Assembly: GCA_004335635.1 (NCBI GenBank)
Contig: QAXH01004905.1
Location: forward strand, 420-10,510
Source of the DNA: Chloromonas sp. AAM2
Taxonomy: Eukaryota; Chlorophyta; Chlorophyceae; Chlamydomonadales; Chlamydomonadaceae
DNA length: 10,091 nucleotides
Direction of reading: 5' to 3'
This document shows, piece after piece, positions 1 to 6,775 of this stretch (the first letter of the stretch is position 1; every line of letters starts with the position of its first letter). Under the pieces are notes generated by a model. It was given only the letters and a program-made list of their open reading frames with translations, searched no databases and was not told the DNA's origin. The translations under genes were made by a program, and so were the position numbers.

Positions 1-411
1 CACACCTGCTGCGGCGTACCCCAGGCACATGCCCACATTCACCACAGACGGCAGCAACCTCACCTGCCGGTGCGTACCCCAGGCACATGCCCACATTCAC
101 CACAGACGGCAGCACACACACCTGCCGCTGCGTACCCCAGGCACAGGCCCGCATTCACCACAGACGGCAGCACACACACCTGCCGCTGCGTACCCCAGGC
201 ACATGCCCACATTCACCACAGACGGCAGCACACACACCTGCCGGTGCGTACCTCAGGCACAGGCCCGCATTCACCACAGACGGCAGCACACACACCTGCT
301 GCTGCGTACCCCAGGCACATGCCCACATTCACCACAGACGGCAGCAACCTCACCTGCTGCTGCATACCCCAGGCACAGGCCCACATTCACCACAGGCGGC
401 AGCAGACACAC
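1..411 (-). repeat. 58-bp minisatellite derived from exon 11 and its splice donor
   Basis: The word GTACCCCAGG or a near variant recurs at 16, 74, 132, 190, 248, 306, 364 and 422, always exactly 58 bp apart. Each unit, read on the minus strand, is a 49-nt copy of the end of exon 11 followed by about 9 nt of intron start (GTGTGTGTG or GTGAGG). The copy nearest the exon (354-402) matches it at 47 of 49 positions by eye. Farther copies share extra changes, such as GGCATG for GGCCTG. Since 58 is not a multiple of three, the array is not an in-frame protein repeat. It runs off the left edge. Confidence 0.93.
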
Positions 412-505
412 CTGCTGCTGCGTACCCCAGGCACAGGCCCACATTCACCAGAGGCGGCAGAAGGGAGGCCGCAATGGCCACACCCACAAGCGAGTTAACG
501 CCGCC
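412..505 (-). CDS. DUF389 gene exon 11, last exon in the window
   Basis: This exon encodes GGVNSLVGVAIAASLLPP followed by LVNVGLCLGYAAA plus one base. SLVGVAI-x-ASLLPP-x-VN is a hallmark of DUF389 membrane helices. The acceptor is a good pyrimidine-rich TTGCTTCAG|GGC. The donor is CAG|GTGTGT, phase 1. The last 49 nt (412-460) are the apparent founder of the 58-bp array that follows. Continuation exons lie outside the window. Confidence 0.9.
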
Positions 506-3500
506 CTGAAGCAAGCAACAACACAACAAAGCCAATTGAGTATCAGTCTGAGTATATGGGGGAGGCTGACGAAGCCGATCAAGGCAAGGTTGGTTTTAGT
601 TGCAATAGACGATGACCAACACCTGGAGATGAGCACAAAGACCGGTGGAGTGTGTGCACAGCCGGGTGTAGCAATAAAGCATACAGAGCGCAACTGGCTA
701 TGCGTGAGTCCAGGCGGGATGCGAATGTGCTCCGAGGGGACAGGCCAATCACCTTGTGTCACTGCATATACCAGTGGATGTGTAGGACAGGTGGACTCTC
801 TGAATCCCCTTGACACAGTGCTATGCGGTTGCGGTTACGCTGATGTTAGCTGGGAAAGCTGAAGCAGCACCTATTGACTATGAGGAGTTGTTCCAAAGAG
901 CAGCTGAAGGAGTCTAGCTCATGCAGCACTAGAATAATTCGTTTTATATTGCCTCGTCCTGACGGTTAGGGTGAGGCCGGGTCAAGTGCAGGGCTATGTT
1001 AGGTTTAGGTTCAGGGCTGGGGTTAGGGCCTTGCCTGCGTCACGCTGAGCGCCACCCCTACGCCCGATGGCAGGGCGAAGAACAGGCCAACCTGCGGCAG
1101 GGCGCCAGAGGATTAAATGCCAGGCGCAAACATGAGTATGATGTAGTAGGTGGTGCGTGCCGCTGCGCATGGCTATCAGTCAAACCAGAGATTACGCCCA
1201 GTGATTGCCAGTGATGGAGCCAGTGAAGTGCAGGCAAGTAGACATGAGCACCAACGAAGGTTGCGCCGTGGCGCAGAACGTGGAAGTATGCATAGAGCGG
1301 CAATCCTCGAGCCTGGTAAGGGGCATAATGGGTAAAGGGTCAAAATACACTTAGAAACGTCCTTTCTATGCTTTTATGGGCGGAACTTGTGGTCTCTATC
1401 TCCCGAACACCTCAGCAACAATGCTGGAGGGTCAGCACTTGGGCACTCCTACTCCCCAGCCTGGACCCCGGTCCAGCCCAGCACCCACCACTAGGCCGGC
1501 TCGGCTTCCACGTGATGCCATTTCCGGCGTGGGCCTGCGGAGGGAAACGAGTGCAACGAGTCAGGGATGCATGGGCGTGCCGGACTGGTGGACATCCACC
1601 ACGGCAGCCTCGGGCGCTCGCATTTCTTTCCCCGCTCACTCACACTGCCTTCTCACGCCCACAACATGATCCAAATCTAAGCCAGCGCACAGAGAAGTGA
1701 GCGCGATGGTTTGGTGGAAATCCAATCCGCACTGGAGATGGGACTAAACAATCGGCTGAGGCCCCCAACACCCAGTGTACCTCACTCAGACCTGTACGGG
1801 TAGGTTGCGATGATATCTTGGCATCTTCCTTCTCTATACACAGACACACCAGACTCTCGGACATGATCCAGTCTGTAACCCCCGGCGCCCGCCCCCCACA
1901 CACTGACCAGTCGTAGTACACAGGCACCTGAGGCCAGCCGGACACCACCAGCCCGACAACGAACCCAACCTGCAGCCAGGCATGGGAACTGATGCTGAGT
2001 GCGTGACACTGCATGCGCATGCATAAGTAGGTCCGAGCAGCGGCCAACGGATGGCTGAGGCATGTCATCTATCCAGCGGCTTTCCAGTTCCTGGTCCCTC
2101 ACATTGCATTCTTGATGGTGCCTTATGCCAGTATGGAGTTTGTCTACTTGTCCCAGAAATGGAAATTGTTTTCCAAGGGTGGTAAGGGCAGTCTGCTGTC
2201 CAGTGAATGTCCTGGTTAGTGATGCCAAAGAGCTAGTGATGCCAAAGAGTAATGCACAGAAGTAGAAACCATTCCCAGCAGCCACCCTCCCCTTTGAGTG
2301 CACACATGCCACACCCCTACCATGCTCGTGATGGCCACGCCCACGAGCTCAGCGGCCATCCCCCGCTTGATCAGAGACATGTCCCACACGGCAGTGCCGA
2401 ACGTGAAACCTGCATGGAAGGATGCCGACATGGCGGTGGTGAACGACAACATGGTCGTAACCGATCACCCTGGCCGGTGCATCCGCCACCAACACGCACC
2501 CATGACAAGTAACCAAACCTGCTTGCTGTCAGAACCAGAGAGCATGAGACCGACTATCAAACCAGAAACCCATTCATCGCTGCGCAGTTGACACTGTCTG
2601 TCCTCACATGGGACATGCATGTCATTTGAATGAAGGGTGCGCATTACCTGCAAGGTGGGTCGATCACCCGTTGTGCAATCACATATTGGGAACATGGACA
2701 CTCCCAGCACATGACATGCTCACTTTTTCCAGACACATCCCCTCTCTCTTTCTCTCCCTCTCACCCAGGATTGGCCCCATGAGCGGGGAAACCAGCATAC
2801 TGGCGACAATCATCACTGCATTGTTGGTGGCCAGGCCCTGCAGCACAGTCATGTAGCCCACGCGCAAGAACAGGATGTGCTGATCTCATTGGACAACTGG
2901 GAAGTGGTGGTGAGGAAGTGGCTGTAATGCTCGCGCGTGACCTGTCACTTTGGTAGTATTAATCTGGTATTGTTTTATTGTGTTAGTGCGTGAGCCCAGG
3001 CGGGATGCAAATGTGCTCCGAGGGGTCCCGGCCAATCACCTTTTGTCACTACATGTACCGGTGGATGTGTAGGACAGGTGGGCTCTCTGAATTCCCTTTA
3101 CACAGTGCTATGCGGTTGCGGCTAGGCTGATGTAAACTTGTTTGCCAGTTCTGGGACAATCCATGGGAACACCACTGTAACCAGCGGTAGTGCCTTTGCC
3201 TTTGTCAGGAGCAACGCACGAACGTATGTGTTATCAAACAACATGTCGTGTCAGACGCCATGCAGCAGCAACACTCATGATCGTCCTGACCATCATTCAT
3301 TGGCACTGGTACATATCCCTACTCCACATAGCTGTTGATGAAAGCTGAGCATGAAAGCGCTTTTGACAGACCATGTGCATTCAACAGGCATGCCCTCGCC
3401 CGACCACCCACCACTGCTCCGATGAAGCTTGCCACACAGATGTAGAGCGCATAGTCCCAACTCATGCCCGCGTCCTCTGCCACCACTGCATAGATCTCCT

Positions 3501-5517
3501 CCACAGCCAGTCGCGACACCTGAGGTGAGCAGACACGTGGGGAAAGGGGTTGGTCTGCGGCAGGTTGTTGGTCTGCGGCAGGTTGTTGGTCTGCGGTATC
3601 TTGTGTCACATTTCACTACAACCAGGTCAAGCGTGCGCCATGTAATAATGTTGACGAGGAATGATGGCGGTGTGGGATGTGCCTCTGCCCCTCCCATCAC
3701 GTGCCTCTGCCCCTCCCATCACGTGCCCCTGCCCCTCCCATCACGTGCCTCTGCCCCCACGTGCCTTTGCTCCCAGCCTCTCCTGAATCGTAGCGTCCTG
3801 GGAGGCCACGGGCAACCGGCCGTCTGCAGCTGACAGGCCTTGGCGCCTGGGCACAGGGGGACAGGGACAGGGCAGGAGACGTGAAGCAGGGACGTGGGTA
3901 TGGCAGGAGGAGGCAGGCTTGCGAGCTGCCAAAAACAGCTTCACTAGCTTGCATGGTAAAAGGGATCAGGTGCAAGCTGAACTGGTTCCATGAGACATGA
4001 GGAATGCATGACCCGAGTGCAACAGCGCCATATGCATCTGATCAATATCCTTGGAGGCAGATGGGCCAGTCGTGTACCGTGGTTGCAGGTACTTTGCAAA
4101 TCCAGCTTCTGTGCACGGCCATCAAAATGATTAGAATGATACAAATAGACAAGTGGGCCCTGGCGTGTTGTGTTTCTTGAAGGATGCAACAATCAGACCT
4201 CAAGGGCCGCCGACAGCATGGCTCCCTACACAAGGCGCTTAACAATTTGGAACTGGTGGTGAGATCATTGGAAGTGGCAGTAACGCTCGCGTGTGACCTG
4301 TCACTTTGGTAGTATTTATGCTGATTTTCCTTTGCTGGTTCTTCCTCTTTGCCTGGCGGTTTACGTTTCCAGGAGTGGGCATCGGTAAGTTGCAGCATAG
4401 CTCACGTCATTGCATAGCTCGTGCCGTCCATGATGAGAAAGGCAGCTAGCCCATAGCATGCAACTGATTCGATTATATTGTTCAAAATCCAGGCATCAAC
4501 GCCGTATGTTGCCCTGTCCTGCGCACCAATGCTGTGCCTTGTTGCCTGCGGGAGTGGCTGAGCCCGCCCTAGGCAGGGGCTTGACCACCACCACTGGCAC
4601 CACGACAATCTTGCCATAGGCAACTCCCACGCCAATGAGGTCCAAATGGTACATCACGAAACCAATCACCTGGAACACGTTCAATAGGTTGTACACCAGT
4701 CAACTTTTGTCGCTGCATATAACGCTGAATGTGTAGGACAGGTGGGCTCTCTGAACCCTCTTTACACAGTGCTATGCGGTCCCGGCTAGGCTGATGTAAG
4801 AGTGCACCGTGGGCTGCACCGAAGGCACTGTCAGGGGTGCACGCACTCTCATCGTAGGCTTCTAACACTGACTGTCTATCTGTCAAACTCACATACTGGC
4901 AACACTGATAGAAGGCACTCCTAACCCAGGACGACACGAGGAGCATGCACTGAGAACATAACAATGAACTGTGGAACACGAGCTGCAGGGTGGTTACTAT
5001 GTCATGAGCTGTTCATGCCATGATAAGAAATGTGCGTATGCATCACATTGACGGGTCGCGAGTGCGAACAACATGTCGAAAACCCTGCTCGACGTAAAAA
5101 CCAGTATTTTACATGTCGAAAACCCTGCGGTAAAATACTGGTGAGGTGCCGCGCGCACTGGCCACAATATCGGCCATATGTAGCACTCGATCAACGTGAT
5201 CCTAGCCGAAGGCGTTTTTTTTGCAAAACCTGCCATCAAGTGGTGGGCTGATGGTGCACCCTCGCGATAATCCCGGAAGAAGCCCACCTTCGCCTGCACG
5301 ACGAACGTGATTGTGCTGATGCCATCCTCTGTGTGCCGGCTGACATTCTTGATGTCGCACTCCGCCTGCATCGCATTGCCGGGAGTGAGTCAGGACGAGC
5401 AAAGTTATAAAGATCGACGAGAGTGAATCCGGATTGTTGGCAGGTTGACAGCACCTGGAGCACCTCAACTACATCGTTGGACCTGCCCTCCGGAACTATC
5501 ACGATAACCTGCCGCAT
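412..5517 (-). CDS. DUF389-family multi-pass membrane protein, spliced gene, 3' end outside the window
   Basis: Eleven exons on the minus strand join in frame: 5455-5517, 5288-5365, 4538-4669, 3765-3797, 3412-3519, 2765-2837, 2321-2409, 1902-1969, 1489-1534, 1035-1091 and 412-505. The product so far is about 280 residues. Residues 1-90 form a soluble N-terminal part (RQVIVIVPEGR, GVGVAYGKIVVVP), then a short linker (TIQERL), then the hydrophobic core. The core shows RLAVEEIYAVV, GLATNNAVMIVASMLVSP, PILGFTFGTAVWDMSLIKRG, TPEMASRG, ALPSGVGVALSV and SLVGVAIAASLLPPLVN, in the order known for DUF389 (uncharacterised hydrophobic domain) proteins. I infer at least five membrane helices. The family's biochemical role is not established, so no reaction is claimed. 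The start at 5517 is the only ATG in frame after the stop at 5662-5664. Exons beyond 412 must lie left of position 1. The family call is confident; the junctions of exons 3 and 4 are the weakest part. Confidence 0.88.
702..849 (+). repeat. Dispersed repeat R1, copy A (intron 10)
   Basis: This is a full-length copy of a repeat of about 148 bp. It starts GCGTGAGTCCAGGCGGGATG, runs through GGATGTGTAGGACAGGTGG, and ends near CGCTGATGTTA. Related copies lie at 2988-3134, 4703-4799 and, inverted, 6629-6775. It lies in the antisense orientation to the host gene. No coding capacity or terminal inverted repeats are seen. A SINE, a MITE or a fragment of a larger element are all possible. Confidence 0.8.
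964..1028 (+). repeat. Degenerate telomere-like repeats in intron 10
   Basis: GGTTAGGG occurs at 964-971 and 1021-1028, with GTTAGGTTTAGGTTCAGGG between them. This is a diverged mix of TTAGGG and TTTAGGG words. The block ends six bases from the GC donor of exon 10. It is probably an interstitial telomeric relic or simple-sequence drift. Confidence 0.6.
1035..1091 (-). CDS. DUF389 gene exon 10, GC donor
   Basis: This exon encodes VGLFFALPSGVGVALSVTQ, the conserved PSG-x-GVAL helix. The acceptor is CTGCCGCAG|GTT. The donor is CAG|GCAAGG, a textbook GC-AG donor, phase 0. The join gives GVALSVTQ-GGVNSLVG, which keeps the eight-residue spacing between GVAL and SLVG usual in the family. The GT alternative at AGC|GTGACG would lose three residues. 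Confidence 0.85.
1489..1534 (-). CDS. DUF389 gene exon 9
   Basis: This exon encodes PTPEMASRGSRAGLV after completing the Val codon. PEM-x-SRG is a strongly conserved DUF389 motif just before the helix with the proline-glycine turn. The acceptor is CCGCAG|GCCC and the donor is GTG|GTGGGT, phase 0 out. The exon is short and easily missed by ORF scanning. Confidence 0.85.
1902..1969 (-). CDS. DUF389 gene exon 8
   Basis: This exon encodes VGFVVGLVVSGWPQ, the rest of a helix, then VPVYYDWS plus two bases of a Val codon. The acceptor is CTGCAG|GTTGG. The donor GT|GTGTGG gives phase 2, which fits exon 9 exactly. A donor two bases earlier would be phase 0 and would break the frame. Confidence 0.8.
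2321..2409 (-). CDS. DUF389 gene exon 7
   Basis: This exon completes the Gly codon from exon 6 and encodes FTFGTAVWDMSLIKRG followed by MAAELVGVAITSM. That is the cytosol-facing segment, with W, D and basic residues, followed by the next membrane helix. The acceptor is ATGCAG|GTTTC and the donor is ATG|GTAGGG, phase 0 out. Confidence 0.9.
2765..2837 (-). CDS. DUF389 gene exon 6 (signature motif)
   Basis: This exon encodes GLATNNAVMIVASMLVSP followed by LMGPIL and the first base of a Gly codon. It is the most diagnostic segment of the DUF389 family, a membrane helix ending in a conserved SPLMGPI motif. The acceptor is GCTGCAG|GGC and the donor is CTGG|GTGAGA, phase 1. Confidence 0.92.
2892..2960 (+). 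repeat. Dispersed repeat R2, copy 1 (intron 5)
   Basis: The segment contains AAGTGGTGGTGAGGAAGTGG, then CTCGCGCGTGACCTGTCACT and TTGGTAGTATT, shared with 4241-4316. It lies about 54 nt from exon 6 and 28 nt before R1 copy B. Confidence 0.72.
2988..3134 (+). repeat. Dispersed repeat R1, copy B (intron 5)
   Basis: A near full-length copy of R1, close to copy A over its whole length with scattered substitutions (CCCAGGCGGGATGCAAATG; ATTCCCTTTACACAGTGCTA). It begins 28 nt after the end of an R2 copy, in the same orientation. Confidence 0.8.
3412..3519 (-). CDS. DUF389 gene exon 5 (first membrane helix)
   Basis: This exon encodes 36 residues: RLAVEEIYAVVAEDAG, then the hydrophobic stretch YALYICVASFIGAV. 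The acceptor is CACCTCAG|GTG and the donor is GTG|GTGGGT, phase 0 at both ends. It joins exon 6 to give VASFIGAV-GLATNN, the conserved first helix and loop of the DUF389 core. Confidence 0.87.
3552..3597 (-). repeat. 18-bp tandem repeat before the exon 5 acceptor
   Basis: GGTCTGCGGCAGGTTGTT repeats at 3552, 3570 and, partly, 3588. On the minus strand the unit contains CTGCCGCAG, an acceptor-like sequence identical to the true acceptor of exon 10. The real exon 5 acceptor lies downstream at 3520-3522. Confidence 0.75.
3679..3774 (-). repeat. 22-bp minisatellite adjoining the exon 4 donor
   Basis: Units start at 3679, 3701, 3723 and 3745 (22-bp period), with a shorter degenerate unit from 3761 that enters exon 4. 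On the minus strand each unit contains GCAGAGGCACGTGAT, resembling the exon 4 end and donor, GCAAAG|GCACGTG. Each unit also carries a CACGTG palindrome. Confidence 0.85.
3765..3797 (-). CDS. DUF389 gene exon 4, 33-nt microexon with probable GC donor
   Basis: This exon encodes DATIQERLGAK, phase 0 at both ends. The acceptor is CTCCCAG|GAC and the likely donor is AAG|GCACGT (GC-AG). Joined to exon 5 it gives TIQERLGAK-VSRLAVEEIY, the linker leading into the membrane core. A canonical alternative uses GT at 3760-3759 with phase 2 entry from a GT donor at 4526; it preserves frame but gives a less family-like linker. The donor lies at the edge of a 22-bp tandem array. Confidence 0.5.
4241..4316 (+). 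repeat. Dispersed repeat R2, copy 2 (intron 3)
   Basis: This second copy is colinear with 2892-2960. It has a few extra bases (GATCATT) between the GGTGAG and GAAGTGG blocks, then GCGTGTGACCTGTCACTTTG and GTAGTATT. No coding function is visible. Confidence 0.72.
4538..4669 (-). CDS. DUF389 gene exon 3 (3' boundary uncertain)
   Basis: This exon encodes HLDLIGVGVAYGKIVVVPVVVVKPLP, the second strand-helix-strand of the N-terminal domain and the KPLP exit typical of the family. The acceptor is TTCCAG|GTG at 4670. The 3' end is ambiguous. A phase-0 join to exon 4 needs a GC donor at AAG|GCACAG (exon end 4538). The only nearby GT donor, TTG|GTGCGC (exon end 4527), leaves phase 2. An extra unrecognised exon is also possible. 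Confidence 0.68.
4703..4799 (+). repeat. Dispersed repeat R1, truncated copy C (intron 2)
   Basis: Only the right two-thirds of R1 is present, from TTTTGTCGCTGCATATA to GGCTAGGCTGATGTAA. The left third is missing, and the truncation point lies about 33 nt from the exon 3 acceptor. The copy is co-oriented with copies A and B. Confidence 0.75.
5056..5160. repeat. Hairpin with nested direct repeat in intron 2
   Basis: A perfect 13-bp inverted repeat (ACCAGTATTTTAC at 5100-5112, its complement at 5130-5142) encloses a 17-nt loop. The loop belongs to an 18-bp direct repeat, ACATGTCGAAAACCCTGC, at 5071-5088 and 5111-5128. Weaker outer complementarity (AGTGCG near 5061, CGCACT near 5154) suggests a small MITE-like unit, but no target-site duplication is clear. 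Confidence 0.7.
5288..5365 (-). CDS. DUF389 gene exon 2
   Basis: This exon encodes about residues 22-47 (AECDIKNVSRHTEDG ... TFVVQAK), phase 0 at both ends. The acceptor is GATGCAG|GCG and the donor is AAG|GTGGGC. It joins exon 3 to give QAK-VIGFVMYHLDLIGVG, matching the family pattern of a beta strand followed by a helix and GVG. Confidence 0.8.
5455..5517 (-). CDS. DUF389 gene exon 1 (start codon)
   Basis: This exon encodes residues 1-21, beginning MRQVIVIVPEGR, the typical opening beta strand and VPEG turn of DUF389 N-termini. The ATG at 5517-5515 has A at -3. The donor is CAG|GTGCTG, phase 0. The 89-nt intron that follows has a CTGAC branch-like motif about 25 nt before the acceptor GATGCAG at 5366-5371. 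Reading on past the donor would give a different, family-unlike continuation that cannot reach exon 2 in frame. Confidence 0.75.
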
Positions 5518-5794
5518 TGTCTTGAAGGTTTGAGGCGGAGAGACTGCGAATGCTGTCTCGGAATCTTGCAACAAAAAAATCTCGCAATCAAAATCTTGCG
5601 GCTGCTTCCGTTTTAAAGCGAATTTGTAGACAAGATGTCTGAGACCGATGTCTCTAACCCTCTAGTCTGTAACTGCCTATTGGATGCGTACTGGTGGCTA
5701 TATAGGTGGCCAGCGAAGCGTAACAGGTCGTAAGTTAACAGGTGGGAGTGCGGCAGCTGAAACAACTGACTGCCTCTTCTTTGATGCATTGTGT

Positions 5795-5947
5795 TTACCC
5801 CATTATGGCGGTTTGCAAAGTGATGTTACCAACAGACAAAGAAGGGTTCGTCGGGAAAATGGCCACTCTCTCGTAATGTTTCTCGGCCAAACGCTTAACC
5901 TCTCGTACATTACTCGGCAATCTCGCATCTCTGGGGGCTTCAGACAT
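5795..5947 (-). CDS. Uncertain short ORF upstream of the DUF389 gene
   Basis: A 50-codon reading frame starts MSEAPRDARLPSNVREVKRL and continues with AEKHYERVAIFPTNPSLSVG. The composition looks more protein-like than most frames here, and the frame stays open upstream to 6094. A possible donor (GG|GTAAAC) lies near its end. It could be a small separate gene or an upstream exon. No family is recognised, and the opposite strand is also open across the same segment. Confidence 0.18.
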   Translation of the reverse strand: MSEAPRDARLPSNVREVKRLAEKHYERVAIFPTNPSLSVGNITLQTAIMG

Positions 5948-6195
5948 GGTTTGCGGCCTGCCTCTGTCAGTGTTATGGAGGTTCACAGCCCGGCTGCCGC
6001 AGGGAGAAGGCTCAGAGGCCGGCTGATACTGCTGGTATTGTTCTGTTGTTGAACTCTTTCTCGTCGGGGCGAAGCTGAAGGTGCCAAGGTGCAAATTGGT
6101 TCAAGTGGTGCAGTGAAACGTGATTTGCCATCAATGAAGCATGGCCAATGACTGCATGTCACTATGATTGTTATGTTATTGTTATGTTATGATTA

Positions 6196-6642
6196 TTGCC
6201 TTGCCAAGTATTCATGCTCAGAGAGCTGCATGCAAACGTTGTCAGTGCCGGTGCCCTCCGACGGGTACACGATTTTCCCTACAGTGTGCCCGCAAGAACG
6301 CCCCAAGAGCAGCCTGCTGACCGCCGAACAGAGAAACCATTGCATGCTGAGATACAAGACAAGTGGCCGCAACTTAACGCTGTTTGGGAAGCGATTTCAG
6401 GCAAGCGCGGCAAAGTTCATACGTGGGTGACAAGGTTGCAAACGCGCCAAGCAGAGAAGAAAAGGCCGCATTTGGCCGAGATTGTCCGAGACGCTCTTTC
6501 CAATGCGCCAAACGTGGCAGCAAATGGCTCAGGCAGCGATGAGCGCCGCCGTTTTCATTTTCAGGCCTATGTACACATCACTTTGCTAGAGATAAAGCTA
6601 GAGACTGTTGTCAATGCAGTACTTCTCGTTACGCCAGCCTAG
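6196..6642 (+). CDS. Uncertain ORF, 148 codons, unrecognised
   Basis: This is an uninterrupted plus-strand reading frame from an ATG at 6196. Its middle (DKWPQLNAVWEAISGKRGK, VHTWVTRLQTRQAEKKRP) is charged and helix-prone, with a composition that could be coding. No domain is recognised. The frame ends inside dispersed repeat R1 copy D, so its C-terminus is repeat-derived. It may be an exon, a decayed mobile-element fragment, or chance. I see no supporting splice sites or homology. Confidence 0.2.
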   Translation: MPCQVFMLRELHANVVSAGALRRVHDFPYSVPARTPQEQPADRRTEKPLHAEIQDKWPQLNAVWEAISGKRGKVHTWVTRLQTRQAEKKRPHLAEIVRDALSNAPNVAANGSGSDERRRFHFQAYVHITLLEIKLETVVNAVLLVTPA

Positions 6643-6775
6643 CCGCAACCGCATGGCACTGTGTAAGGGGGATTCAGAGAGCCCAGCTGTCCTACACATC
6701 CACCAGTACATGCAGGGACACAAAGTGATTGGCCGGCCCCTTCGGAGCACATTCGCATCCCGCCTGGACTGGCGC
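6629..6775 (-). repeat. Dispersed repeat R1, inverted copy D (intergenic)
   Basis: The reverse complement of this segment matches R1 end to end, including CCAGGCGGGATGCGAATGTG, GGATGTGTAGGACAG and ACAGTGCCATGCGGTTGCGG. It is the only copy outside the DUF389 gene and the only one in the opposite orientation. It overlaps the end of a plus-strand ORF ending at 6642. Confidence 0.8.

Noticed and set aside
350..411. Continuation of exon 11 into the array as coding sequence
   Set aside because: The frame shifts into a Cys/Gly/Ala-rich peptide and stops in the next copy. The family motif ends at the donor.
1..460. CRISPR-like array
   Set aside because: Units are contiguous with no unique spacers, the context is a eukaryotic intron, and the unit is demonstrably exon-derived.
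29..862. Long plus-strand ORFs (also 70-498 and 87-509) encoding His/Thr/Pro-rich repeats
   Set aside because: They are three-frame translations of the 58-bp array. The unit is not a multiple of three, so the same peptide appears in every frame, and the opposite strand carries the real exon.
1782..2320. Minus-strand ORF with FCALLFGITSSLASL, resembling a membrane helix
   Set aside because: It is in intron 7 sequence; exons 7 and 8 join in phase 0 and give the expected family order without it.
2465..2710. Minus-strand ORF with a hydrophobic stretch (LIVGLMLSGSDSKQVWLLVM)
   Set aside because: It lies inside intron 6, and exons 6 and 7 join perfectly in phase without it.
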